Shown: positions 9,581-18,736, counted from the first letter of the stretch. The stretch: DNA of 44,114 bases from an uncultured beta proteobacterium (GCA_903922075.1 CAIXSK010000254.1:1-44114); one strand, 5' to 3'. Translations and numbers: made by a program. The notes: generated by a model not told the origin, from the sequence alone.

Positions 9581-10201
9581 TCAGCGTCCGCCCAGGCGCC
9601 GGTAATGCGCGACCACCAGCGGTACGTAGCGCTGTGTTTCGGCGTAGGGAGGCAAACGGCGGCCATGACGGATGACCGCGTTTTCGCCAGCGTTGTAGGC
9701 AGCCAGGGCGAGTTCAAGATTGTTGTCAAACATGGCCAGCAGATCGCGCAGGTAATTGGCCCCGGCGCGGATGTTCTCGCTCGGGTCGAGCGGGTTGGCG
9801 TTGCCGTAGCGGCGTGCCGTTCCCGGCATCAGTTGCATCAGGCCGGCGGCTCCCTTGGGGGAGACGGCCGCCTGGTTGTAGCCCGACTCGACGGTGATCA
9901 CTGCATGCAGCAGGGCAGCGTCGATGCCGGTATCCAGGCTGGCGCGCTGCACCGAGTCGTGGAAGGGACGCTGGTTGTAGGGCAGGGCCAGCACGCCGCG
10001 TGGCGTCCGCAAGGCTGCCCGTGCCGGTTCGAAACGATCGGCCAGGACGAGCCGATAGCGCCGGTCATCGGGAATATTGCTCAGGTGCTCGACGCCATCA
10101 TCGTCGACGAAGCCGAAAATGCCGCCTGCCGCAAGCGCGACACCCGGTATTTGCGCCAGGGCAGCAATCAGGATGAAGGTGTGGCAACAACTCGGGCGCA
10201 T
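9581..10201 (-). CDS. Lytic transglycosylase (SLT domain)
   Basis: ALLHAVITVESGYNQAAVSPKGAAGLMQLMPGTARRYG...NIRAGANYLRDLLAMFDNNLELALAAYNAGE; signal peptide from MRPSCCHTF. Confidence 0.88.
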   Translation of the reverse strand: MRPSCCHTFILIAALAQIPGVALAAGGIFGFVDDDGVEHLSNIPDDRRYRLVLADRFEPARAALRTPRGVLALPYNQRPFHDSVQRASLDTGIDAALLHAVITVESGYNQAAVSPKGAAGLMQLMPGTARRYGNANPLDPSENIRAGANYLRDLLAMFDNNLELALAAYNAGENAVIRHGRRLPPYAETQRYVPLVVAHYRRLGGR

Positions 10202-10387
10202 CGGGAAACTCTGGTGGTCTGTTTGATCAAGGACGAAATCCCGGGAAAGCACCGGGCTGGTGTCCGTGGTGACGCAGCGCAATTTAAACCGCCGTTGTTA
10301 AGGCTCGGTTAATTCGGGATTGGCTCTGGGCAAGTATAGCCGAGTCGCGCCGCTGCGCTCGTGGTCCTGTAACGCAGCTAGCATAGT

Positions 10388-10879
10388 ATGATTTGTCTTC
10401 CCCCAAATACCTCTGGCCATCTCGTGCTGCTTACCCCGACTTCCCGCTTGCTCCGTCGTTTGGATGTTTCCCGACTTGCCCAGCGCGGCTTCACGCTGCT
10501 CGAACTGCTGGTCGTCATGGTCATCATCGGTCTGCTTGCCGGCTATGTCGGACCGAAATATTTTTCCCAGATCGGCAAGTCGGAAGTCAAGGCGACACGG
10601 GCGCAGATTGATGCGCTGGAGAAGGCGCTTGACCATTATCGCCTCGATGTCGGCCGCTACCCGAGCACCGAGCAGGGGCTGGCGGCGCTGGTCAAGCGGC
10701 CGGCCGGCGAGAATCGCTGGCATGGCCCCTACCTGAAAAAGGATGTGCCGGCCGATCCCTGGGGTGCCCAGTACCAATACGCGCAGCCCGGTGAGCACGG
10801 CGAATTCGATCTCTTCTCCTTCGGCAGGGATGGCAGGGCCGGCGGCGAGGACGAGTCGGCCGATATCACCAACTGGTGA
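10388..10879 (+). CDS. gspG: Major pseudopilin GspG
   Basis: QRGFTLLELLVVMVIIGLLAGYVGPKYF; DVGRYPSTEQGLAALVKRP...WHGPYLKKDVPADPWGAQYQY typical GspG. Confidence 0.9.
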   Translation: MICLPPNTSGHLVLLTPTSRLLRRLDVSRLAQRGFTLLELLVVMVIIGLLAGYVGPKYFSQIGKSEVKATRAQIDALEKALDHYRLDVGRYPSTEQGLAALVKRPAGENRWHGPYLKKDVPADPWGAQYQYAQPGEHGEFDLFSFGRDGRAGGEDESADITNW

Positions 10880-10893
10880 GCGGCGGAGCGGCG

Positions 10894-12078
10894 ATGGACT
10901 ACGACGTGACGGCTGTTTTTCCCGGGCGGGGCGTTGCCCACCTGCGGGTCACGGCCGATTCGCCGGAGGCGCTTGCCGCCACCCCCGCGCTGCAGGGCGG
11001 GGTGATCGTGTCGGCCGAGCCGCTCGCCGCGCGGCGCGGAGCAAGCCGGGCCGGAAAATTCCCGTTACCGTTGTTCACCCGCCAGTTGCTGTCCCTGCTG
11101 CAGGCTGGCCTGACCATTGTCGAAGGGCTGGAAACGCTGGCCGCGCAGGATAAGGACTCGGCCACTTCCGATCTGCTGAATGGCCTGCTTGCCCGCTTGC
11201 GCGAGGGCCAGTCGCTATCGGCCGCCCTGCAGTATTACCCGGCGGCCTTTCCCGATCTCTACGTCGCCACGGTCAAGGCCAGCGAAAGGACCGGTGACCT
11301 GCCGGAGGCGTTGCAGCGCTACATTGTCATTCACGAAAAATTGGCGGACCTGCGCAAGAAAATCCTCAGTGCTGCGATCTATCCGGCGCTGCTGATGTCG
11401 GTGGGCGCGTTGGTTACACTCTTTCTGCTTGGCTATGTAGTGCCGCGTTTCAGCCTCGTCTTCGCCGACAGTGGCCGCGACCCGGAAGGGTTGTCCAGCC
11501 TGCTTTTTATCTGGGGCGATTTCATCAATCATCATGCCGGTGAACTGGCGATCGGCTGCGTAGCGGGCCTGGCCGGGCTGGTTTTCCTGTTTTCCCTGCC
11601 TGCCGTGCGGGCCGTTCTGGCCCGCGCCATCTGGCGGGTACCGGCGCTTGGCGAACGCATTCGCCTCGTGTTTCTCGCCCGTTTCTACCGGACGAGCGGC
11701 ATGCTGCTGCGGGCCGGCATCCCGCTTCGAACAACGCTCGGCATGGTCGCCGACATCCTGCCTTCGGCCATGCGTCCCGGTTTGTCGCGGGCGATCGCCG
11801 ACATCGAGCAGGGCCAGCCGTTTTCCAGGGCCGCGGCCGCCGGCGGTCTGACGACGCCGGTCGCCCTGCGGATGATTGCCGTCGGCGAACGCAGCGGCCA
11901 GCTCGGCGACATGATGGAAGCAGTGGCCACTTTCTACGATGAGGAAATCAACCGTCTTGTCGATACCTTCACCCGGCTGTTCGAGCCCTTGCTGATGACG
12001 GTCATTGGTTTTGTCATCGGCGGTATCGTCATGCTCCTGTATATGCCGATCTTCGAGCTGGCCGGGAATTTTCAGTAG
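10894..12078 (+). CDS. gspF: Type II secretion inner-membrane protein GspF
   Basis: FTRQLLSLLQAGLTIVEGLETLA; C-terminal FEPLLMTVIGFVIGGIVMLLYMPIFELAG. Confidence 0.9.
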   Translation: MDYDVTAVFPGRGVAHLRVTADSPEALAATPALQGGVIVSAEPLAARRGASRAGKFPLPLFTRQLLSLLQAGLTIVEGLETLAAQDKDSATSDLLNGLLARLREGQSLSAALQYYPAAFPDLYVATVKASERTGDLPEALQRYIVIHEKLADLRKKILSAAIYPALLMSVGALVTLFLLGYVVPRFSLVFADSGRDPEGLSSLLFIWGDFINHHAGELAIGCVAGLAGLVFLFSLPAVRAVLARAIWRVPALGERIRLVFLARFYRTSGMLLRAGIPLRTTLGMVADILPSAMRPGLSRAIADIEQGQPFSRAAAAGGLTTPVALRMIAVGERSGQLGDMMEAVATFYDEEINRLVDTFTRLFEPLLMTVIGFVIGGIVMLLYMPIFELAGNFQ

Positions 12079-12081
12079 AAA

Positions 12082-13797
12082 ATGGGCATGAAATCACCGA
12101 CGGCGGAAGACATGGCGATCGATAACCCGGGAAGGCAAAACCTGCTCGCCGAAGCGCATCGTCTGGCGGCGGCTGGCGGCGGCGTGCCGGCTGTAATGGC
12201 TGGCCTGCAGGCGGCGTTCGCCCTGGACGAGGAAGCCGCTGGCGAACTGGCGGCGGCCGCCTTCGGTCTCTCGGCGATCAGCCTGAGCGAGATGTCCGGC
12301 CATTCGCTGGCGCTGACGCTGGCTTCCTTCGCCGAATTCGTCCGCCGCCAGACGCTGATCCTGGAAGTCGGCGACGCCTACCTGATCGCCACCCCCAATC
12401 CCTTCGACGCCGTGCTGCGCGACTGGCTCGAAGGCCTGGTGCCGCTTGGCAAGCCCGTGATCTGGCGCCTCGCGGCGCCATCGGTGCTGGCTGCCTTCCT
12501 GGCCCGCGAGGAATCCCAGGTCCGGGCACTGGATGGCAGCCTGGGCAGCGAGGGCGGCCAGATTGCCATCGACGCGGAGGCCGAGGTTCTATCGCTGCAA
12601 CGCATTTCCGAGGACGGCCGAGCCATCGTCCGGCTTGTTCGGTCTACGCTGCACGATGGCCTGAAAGCCGGGGCCAGCGATATCCACATCGAGGCCAATA
12701 ACCGTGGCCTGGCCATCAAATACCGCATCGACGGCGTGCTCAATTATGCAGGCTCGATCGATGGCAGCGAGACCGCCGAGCAGATGATTTCCCGCATCAA
12801 GGTGCTGTCCGAACTCGATATCGCCGAGCGCCGGGTGCCTCAGGACGGCCGCTTCAAGGTTAGCTGGCAGGAGCGCGAGATCGACATCCGCGTTTCGATC
12901 ATGCCCAGCATCTGGGGCGAGGATGCCGTGCTGCGCATCCTCGACAAGCAGGCGCTGACCGACCACTTGCAGGGCCTGCGCCTTGATGCCATGGGCTTCG
13001 ACGCCGACATCATGGGGCGTCTGCGTCGCCTGGCCAGCGAGCCCTACGGGATGGTGCTGGTCACCGGCCCGACCGGCAGCGGCAAGACGACGACACTTTA
13101 TGCCGCACTCTCGGAAATCAACCGCGGCGAGGACAAGATCATCACCATTGAGGATCCGGTCGAGTACCAGTTGAGCGGCGTGCTGCAAATTCCGGTCAAC
13201 GAGAAAAAAGGCCTGAGCTTTGCCCGTGGCCTGCGCTCCATCCTGCGCCACGATCCGGACAAGATCATGGTTGGCGAGATCCGCGATGCGGAAACGGCGC
13301 AGATCGCCGTGCAGGCGGCGCTGACTGGGCACCTGGTGTTCACCACCGTGCATGCCAACAACGTCTTCGACGTGATCGGCCGTTTCCTGCACATGGAGGT
13401 CGATCCCTATAACCTGGTATCGGCCTTGAACGGCGTTGTCGCTCAGCGCCTGATCCGCACCCTGTGCCTGTCCTGCGGCCAGCCGGCGGCGCCCTCGCCC
13501 GAAGCGCTGGCCCATGCCGAGATCGACCGCCTGGTCGGCGCCGGCTGGAAGTTCCGGCAGGCCGTCGGCTGCGGTGCCTGTCGCGGCACCGGCTACAAGG
13601 GGCGACGGGCGATTGCCGAAATGCTTGTCCTCAACGATGAAATCCGCGAGCTGATCATCGGCCGCGCTCCGATCCGCCAGCTCAAGGAGGCGGCCCGCCG
13701 CAGCGGCACCCGCTCCCTGCGCGAGAACGCCATCGACCTCGTGCGCGATGGCATTACCAGCCTGGAAGAAGCCAACCGTGTCACTTTCGTTGCTTGA
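12082..13797 (+). CDS. gspE: Type II secretion ATPase GspE
   Basis: Walker A GPTGSGKTTTLYAAL, VGEIRDAETAQIAVQAALTGHLVFTTVHANN, CxxC zinc motif (CLSCG...CGACRGTGYKGR). Confidence 0.92.
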   Translation: MGMKSPTAEDMAIDNPGRQNLLAEAHRLAAAGGGVPAVMAGLQAAFALDEEAAGELAAAAFGLSAISLSEMSGHSLALTLASFAEFVRRQTLILEVGDAYLIATPNPFDAVLRDWLEGLVPLGKPVIWRLAAPSVLAAFLAREESQVRALDGSLGSEGGQIAIDAEAEVLSLQRISEDGRAIVRLVRSTLHDGLKAGASDIHIEANNRGLAIKYRIDGVLNYAGSIDGSETAEQMISRIKVLSELDIAERRVPQDGRFKVSWQEREIDIRVSIMPSIWGEDAVLRILDKQALTDHLQGLRLDAMGFDADIMGRLRRLASEPYGMVLVTGPTGSGKTTTLYAALSEINRGEDKIITIEDPVEYQLSGVLQIPVNEKKGLSFARGLRSILRHDPDKIMVGEIRDAETAQIAVQAALTGHLVFTTVHANNVFDVIGRFLHMEVDPYNLVSALNGVVAQRLIRTLCLSCGQPAAPSPEALAHAEIDRLVGAGWKFRQAVGCGACRGTGYKGRRAIAEMLVLNDEIRELIIGRAPIRQLKEAARRSGTRSLRENAIDLVRDGITSLEEANRVTFVA

Positions 13798-14530
13798 GCG
13801 CCTGACGCTGTTCATCCACCCGCAACGCGTCACCCTCGAGCGGCAGGGCTGGCGCGGCAAGTCTTCACGCCAGATGCTGGCGGTCGGGGTGTCGGTGGCC
13901 GGCGAGGCCGACTGGCAACCGGCCCTGGCGGCTGCGGAAATCCTGCTCAAGACGGTAGGCCGGCGGGGCGCCAGCCTGCGCATCGTGGTTGCCGATCCCT
14001 TCGTGCGCTACGCCCTGTTGCCGTGGAGCGAGCGCATCGTCAACCGCCAGGCCCGGCTGGCCATGGCCCGCGCCCTGCTCAGGAATACCCTGGGCGACAA
14101 GGCCGATGCGCTCGACATCGCACTCGACCGGCCGGCCTTTGGCCAGAATGGTATCGCGGCCGGGATCGATGGCCGCCTGCTGGCTGCCTTGCGGGGGGGC
14201 GCCAAGACCGCCGGTCTGCGTCTGATCAGCCTGCAGCCGCGCCTGATTGTCGAACTGGCGGTGCATCGCCGGCAACTGGAAGATGGCTGGTTCGCCTGCC
14301 TCGATGCCGGCTGGACCTGTCTGCTTGGCATGCATGCCGGCCAGGTCACCAGCCTGCATAACCATCGCACGGCGCCCGGTGAGCTGGCCGGTTTGATGAT
14401 CGCCGGGAATGCTACGGTCGGCAGCAAAAAAGTGCATATTTCCGCCATTGGCGGGGCGGCACCCAGTATCGGCGAAGGCTGGGAAACCCGGGTTTTGGCC
14501 GCCGCCGTCGAGGGGGGCGCGCATGCGTGA
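13778..14530 (+). CDS. PilM/GspL-like protein
   Basis: Position in operon directly after gspE with overlap; GTG start (VSLSLLERLTLFIHPQ); followed by PilN/O/P-like genes. Confidence 0.65.
   Translation: MSLSLLERLTLFIHPQRVTLERQGWRGKSSRQMLAVGVSVAGEADWQPALAAAEILLKTVGRRGASLRIVVADPFVRYALLPWSERIVNRQARLAMARALLRNTLGDKADALDIALDRPAFGQNGIAAGIDGRLLAALRGGAKTAGLRLISLQPRLIVELAVHRRQLEDGWFACLDAGWTCLLGMHAGQVTSLHNHRTAPGELAGLMIAGNATVGSKKVHISAIGGAAPSIGEGWETRVLAAAVEGGAHA
14408..14442 (+). repeat. AATGCTACGGTC dispersed repeat, copy 3
   Basis: AATGCTACGGTC ggcagc aaaaaagtgca tatttc; exact 12-mer core inside the PilM/GspL-like CDS. Confidence 0.8.
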
Positions 14531-15050
14531 AATCGAGCTCGATTTCCAGCCGCGCCGACCGCGTGCGCTGACCGTCGTCCTGCTCGCCGCCGGTCTGCTG
14601 CTGGCTGGCGATGCCTGGCTGGATGCCCGCGCTCTCGGCGCACAACTGGCCGAGCTTGAGTCCGGGCTGGCGCAGGCCAAGCACCGGGCCGAACGCCTTG
14701 AAGCCGAGCACCGTAACAGCCAGCCGGAACACGTCTTCTCGGCCGACGAGAGCAAGGCGCTGCGCCTCGCCATCGACGCCATCCGGGTCGATTGGGAGGG
14801 CCTCTATCGGGCCATCGACCAGGCGGTCGGCGAAGATGTTGCCTTGCTCGCCATTCGCCCCAGCACCAGCGCTCAGGTCGTGCAGATTTCCGGCGAGGCG
14901 CGCAACATGAAGGCGGCGCTGGCCTTTGTCGACGCCCTGCGTGTCGCCCCGCTGGCCAAGGTCGCCCTGCTGTCGCATCAGATCAAACAGAACGATCCGC
15001 AACAACCCGTCATTTTCGAGATATCCGCGACATGGCTGATCGGTTCCTGA
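14523..15050 (+). CDS. PilN-like protein
   Basis: Short cytoplasmic N-terminus, one TM (ALTVVLLAAGLLLAGDAWL), coiled-coil-like segment; operon position. Confidence 0.65.
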   Translation: MREIELDFQPRRPRALTVVLLAAGLLLAGDAWLDARALGAQLAELESGLAQAKHRAERLEAEHRNSQPEHVFSADESKALRLAIDAIRVDWEGLYRAIDQAVGEDVALLAIRPSTSAQVVQISGEARNMKAALAFVDALRVAPLAKVALLSHQIKQNDPQQPVIFEISATWLIGS

Positions 15051-15601
15051 AACTCGCCCCGGCCCGCCTGGCATTTGCGCTGGCCAACTTGCCGGTGCTG
15101 CCGCTGATCGCCTTTCTGCTCGTTGTCGCCGTTGCGCTGGCGCATCTTTTCCTGCTGCCTGCCCGCGAGGCCGCCATCGAGGAGGGCGAACGCCGCCTGG
15201 CTCGCTTCGAACGCAACGCGCGGCATGCCCTGATCGAGCAACAGGCGGCCCGGGTGTCGCCAGCCGATACCCGGCAGCGCCTGCTTGAGCGCTTCCCCGG
15301 TGAAGATGATTTGAATGCCGAACTCGGTCGCCTGATCGCCCTGGCCACCGAGCAGGGATTGCAGGTGCCGAGCGGCGATTACCGCCTGCTGCCCGGCAAG
15401 GACGGACTATTCGACCGTTACGTGTTGAACCTGCCGGTCAAGGGCAGCTACCAGACGGTGCGGCGTTACCTGTCGGCGGTGCGCGCCGAGTTTCCCGAGC
15501 TTGCCGTCGACGACGTCAGTTTGCGCCGGGAGAGCATTGACAGCCCGGAGGTCGAAGCGCAACTGCGCTTCATCCTGTTCGGCCGGAGAAATGCGTCGTG
15601 A
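15032..15601 (+). CDS. PilO/GspM-like protein
   Basis: MADRFLKLAPARLAFALANLPVLPLIAFLLVVAVALAHLFLLPAREAAIEEGE; GSYQTVRRYLSAVRAEFPELAVDDVSLRRE typical of PilO-like proteins. Confidence 0.65.
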   Translation: MADRFLKLAPARLAFALANLPVLPLIAFLLVVAVALAHLFLLPAREAAIEEGERRLARFERNARHALIEQQAARVSPADTRQRLLERFPGEDDLNAELGRLIALATEQGLQVPSGDYRLLPGKDGLFDRYVLNLPVKGSYQTVRRYLSAVRAEFPELAVDDVSLRRESIDSPEVEAQLRFILFGRRNAS

Positions 15602-16125
15602 AACCCAAGCAACGCTGGGCGATCCTCGGCAGCCTCCTGTTCGCCACGCTGTTGGCCGGCTATCTGATCGACGATGAACCGCTGCCGGACAAAAAACCGC
15701 GCCAGCGGGGCGCCGTGACCGGGTCAGCCGGCATCCCGGACAATGCCGTGCAGCGTGATGCGGTGGCCGCGAAAAATCTGGCTGCAATGCCACTGTCGTT
15801 GCCCCTGTCACCGGCGGCCGATAGCGGCGCTGAGGCGGGGCAGGGCATCGACCCCTTCCGGGCCAAGAGCTGGTACGTTGCGCCGCCGCCACCGCCTCCC
15901 GCCAAGCCGACGGCACCACCGCTGCCTTTCCAGTATCTCGGCAAACTCAATGAAGATGGCGAGATTCGCGTCTTCCTCAATCATCAGGGCAAGCACCTGA
16001 TCGCCCGGACCGGCGACATCATCAACGACACCTACCGGGTCGATGAAATTGCTGCCGGGCGGATGAGCTTCCTCTACTTGCCGCTGAAGGAAATCCAGGT
16101 GCTGGCGATCGGCGCCGAAAAATAG
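15598..16125 (+). CDS. PilP/GspC-like protein
   Basis: N-terminal TM, proline-rich linker, FQYLGKLNEDGEIRVFLNHQGKHLIARTGDIINDTYRVDEI core. Confidence 0.65.
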   Translation: MKPKQRWAILGSLLFATLLAGYLIDDEPLPDKKPRQRGAVTGSAGIPDNAVQRDAVAAKNLAAMPLSLPLSPAADSGAEAGQGIDPFRAKSWYVAPPPPPPAKPTAPPLPFQYLGKLNEDGEIRVFLNHQGKHLIARTGDIINDTYRVDEIAAGRMSFLYLPLKEIQVLAIGAEK

Positions 16126-16163
16126 GCGCTCCGCGGCTTGCTGGAAGGCGGCGTCCGCTGACG

Positions 16164-16195
16164 CTGACACATGCGTGACATGCGCTGGACATAAT
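16164..16195 (+). promoter_or_regulatory. Candidate Pho box and -10 element upstream of alkaline phosphatase
   Basis: CTGACAC-ATGC-GTGACAT direct repeat with 11-bp period (16164-16181), then CATAAT (16190-16195) 8 bp downstream; next CDS is an alkaline phosphatase. Confidence 0.5.
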
Positions 16196-16284
16196 TGCTC
16201 CCTAGACTGGCCGGCAAGGGCATCTGCTTACCCATTGCCCGGTCCGATGCATATCTCAATTTCCGCCTACGGAGCCCATCAATC

Positions 16285-17832
16285 ATGTCCAAGCAGATTC
16301 AACGCAAGGCGATCGCCAGCGCCCTTGCGGCTCTCTTTGCCCTCGGCAGCACGCTGCCGGCTAACGCTGCCGAGCCGGTCGTGCAAGGCCCGGAGTCCGT
16401 TCAGGAGTGGTACAACAACGGCCAGCGCTTCATTCACGAAAGCCGGCACCTGCATGCCGAGCATCGTCGGGCCAAGAACGTCATCCTGTTCGTCGGTGAC
16501 GGCATGGGCGTTTCCACGGTGACTGCCGCCCGGATCCTCGAAGGCCAGCTGAATGCCAAGCCCGGCGAGGAAAACCGCCTGTCCTTCGACAAGTTCCCGT
16601 ACGTTGCGCTGTCCAAGACCTATTCCTGGGATCAGCAGACCTCCGATTCGGCGCCGACGATGACCGCCATGATCACCGGTTACAAGGCTCGCGAAGGCCA
16701 GCTTTCGGTCAATCACCTGACGCCGCGCGGTGAGTGCTCGGCCGCCGTGATCGCCGCCAATTCGCTGCCGACCCTGCTGGAACAGGCTGCCGCCGCCGGC
16801 AAGGCGACCGGTGTCGTGTCCTCGGCCCGCATCACCCACGCTACTCCGGCCGCGACCTACGCCCACACCTCCGTTCGCGACTGGGAAGCCGACTCCAACA
16901 TCCCGGCTTCCTGTGGTACGACCGGCGTGGTCAAGGACATCGCCCGCCAGTTGATCGAAGTCTCGCCGGTCGTCAAGCACAGCCTGAAAGTTGCACTGGG
17001 CGGCGGCCGTACCTACTTCATGCCGAAAACGTCTTTTGACCCGGAATACACCTCGACCAAGGGCCGCCGCAACGACGGCCGCGACCTGACCGCCGAATGG
17101 GTCAGCACGCGTGGCGCCAAGGCGGCCTATGCCTGGAACAAGGCCCAGTTCGACGCCGCCGATCCGGCCAATACCGATTACCTGCTCGGCCTGTTCGAGC
17201 CGTCGCACGTCCAGTACGAGGCTGACCGCGCCAACGACCTGGCCGGCGAGCCGTCGTTGACCGAGATGACCGAGAAATCGATCAAGATGCTGCAAAAGAA
17301 CCGCAAGGGTTTCTTCCTGCACGTCGAAGGCGGCCGTATCGACCACGCTCACCACGCCGGCAACGCCAAGCGCGCGCTGCTCGACACCATCGAGATGGCC
17401 AAGGCCGTCAAGAAGGCGGTCGACATGACCGATCCGGAAGACACCTTGATCATCGTCACGGCCGACCACAGCCACGTCTTCACGATCGCCGGCTACCCGC
17501 ATCGCGGTAACGACATCCTCGGTCTGACCAAGGAAGTGCCGGCCATCGATGGCAATCCGACGGCGCCGAGCAAGGCTGGCGACGGCATGCCCTACACCAC
17601 GCTGGGTTACCAGAATGGTCCGGGTGCGGTCAGCGGCGCTCGCGCCGACCTGACCAGCGTCGATACAACCGCACTCGGCTACCAGCAGCAAGCTGTCGTG
17701 CCGATGGGTTCGGAAACCCACGCCGGTGAAGACGTCGCCATCTACGCCAAGGGTCCGAAGGCCCATCTGGTGCATGGATCGATGGAACAGAACTGGATCT
17801 ACCACGTGATGAGGGAAGCCTTCGGCTTCTGA
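16285..17832 (+). CDS. Alkaline phosphatase
   Basis: Signal peptide MSKQIQRKAIASALAALFALGSTLPANA; KNVILFVGDGMGVSTVTAARI, SDSAPTMTAMITGYK, HVEGGRIDHAHHAGN, VTADHSHVF motifs. Confidence 0.92.
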   Translation: MSKQIQRKAIASALAALFALGSTLPANAAEPVVQGPESVQEWYNNGQRFIHESRHLHAEHRRAKNVILFVGDGMGVSTVTAARILEGQLNAKPGEENRLSFDKFPYVALSKTYSWDQQTSDSAPTMTAMITGYKAREGQLSVNHLTPRGECSAAVIAANSLPTLLEQAAAAGKATGVVSSARITHATPAATYAHTSVRDWEADSNIPASCGTTGVVKDIARQLIEVSPVVKHSLKVALGGGRTYFMPKTSFDPEYTSTKGRRNDGRDLTAEWVSTRGAKAAYAWNKAQFDAADPANTDYLLGLFEPSHVQYEADRANDLAGEPSLTEMTEKSIKMLQKNRKGFFLHVEGGRIDHAHHAGNAKRALLDTIEMAKAVKKAVDMTDPEDTLIIVTADHSHVFTIAGYPHRGNDILGLTKEVPAIDGNPTAPSKAGDGMPYTTLGYQNGPGAVSGARADLTSVDTTALGYQQQAVVPMGSETHAGEDVAIYAKGPKAHLVHGSMEQNWIYHVMREAFGF

Positions 17833-17875
17833 GTTGAGTCCCGGGCGGCGGCTGTGACCGTCGCCCCGAAGTCAT

Positions 17876-17895
17876 GAAGCGCCTGCGGGCGCTTC
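17876..17895 (+). terminator. Hairpin downstream of alkaline phosphatase, possible terminator
   Basis: Perfect 8-bp stem GAAGCGCC-TGCG-GGCGCTTC; T-tract after it is weak. Confidence 0.45.
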
Positions 17896-17904
17896 TCGCG
17901 TTTG

Positions 17905-18648
17905 ATGAGGAATGCTACGGTGACAGTCAAAAAATGCCCGATTTCAACCAGCCTGTTGCTGGCCTTTTCGCTTTGCGCAAGCGTCGCTGCCCACGAAGCG
18001 CAGCACGATCATGCCAGGGTACCGATCAGACCGGCCGCGGTGCAAGCCAGCGCCCCGATGCCAATCGCTGCCCGCTTTGATCTAACGGTCAACCAGACAC
18101 AGACCGACTGGTACTTGTGGCGCCAGGACGACGCCATCGAGACCGCCAACGTCGCGGTCGGCCAGAACGATATCTGGCAGCGCCTCCGCGCAGGCGATTA
18201 CCACTACCGCCGTGTCTTCCACAATGACCGGCGCATCGTCGAATACGTCCCCGGCGAAATCCGGACCCGCCATGCCCAGCCGGACTGGGCAAAACTCGCC
18301 TCGGTGATCTCGCCGCAACTGCTCACTGAACTCAAGCGCGGTGCCAGCAAGACCCTGTTCGGCCAGAAGGCCGTACGCTACACCGGCAAGGTCGGTGGCC
18401 AGAGCATCGACCTGTGGTGGCTGGAGCAGGCCCAGTTGCCGGCCCGTCTGCACATGGCCCGGCCCGGCCAGCGGATGACCCTGGCCCTCCGTGAGCTGCA
18501 CGGCCAGGCACCCGTCGCCTGGCCACGCGCCACCGAAGAGCGGATCGCCGATTATGGGCTGATCGACGCCGCCGATTTCGGCGACATGGAGAGCGACCCC
18601 TTCGTTGCCCGACTCCTGCAGCAGGAAGGACACAGCCACACGCATTGA
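17905..18648 (+). CDS. Hypothetical exported protein with His-rich ends
   Basis: ATG/GTG start overlapping repeat copy 4; hydrophobic signal region STSLLLAFSLCASVAAHEAQHDH; C-terminus EGHSHTH. Confidence 0.6.
   Translation: MRNATVTVKKCPISTSLLLAFSLCASVAAHEAQHDHARVPIRPAAVQASAPMPIAARFDLTVNQTQTDWYLWRQDDAIETANVAVGQNDIWQRLRAGDYHYRRVFHNDRRIVEYVPGEIRTRHAQPDWAKLASVISPQLLTELKRGASKTLFGQKAVRYTGKVGGQSIDLWWLEQAQLPARLHMARPGQRMTLALRELHGQAPVAWPRATEERIADYGLIDAADFGDMESDPFVARLLQQEGHSHTH
17911..17945 (+). repeat. AATGCTACGGTC dispersed repeat, copy 4 (11/12 core)
   Basis: AATGCTACGGTg acagtc aaaaaatgccc gatttc. Confidence 0.75.
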
Positions 18649-18701
18649 TTCAGCGACAGGTCAGGGGCCCGCGCGAACGGGAGCACGGCGCAGAAAATTC
18701 C

Positions 18702-18736
18702 TATTTTGGGCAAAATTTGCCAGTGACCGTAGCATT
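18702..18736 (-). repeat. AATGCTACGGTC dispersed repeat, copy 5
   Basis: Reverse complement AATGCTACGGTC actggc aaattttgccc aaaata; exact core, between convergent genes. Confidence 0.9.

Noticed and set aside
12589-13983. 464-aa minus-strand ORF
   Set aside because: Antisense to gspE; low-complexity composition typical of high-GC shadow ORFs, while the plus strand has clear ATPase motifs.
16279-17805. 508-aa minus-strand ORF
   Set aside because: Fully antisense to the alkaline phosphatase, which has clear family motifs.
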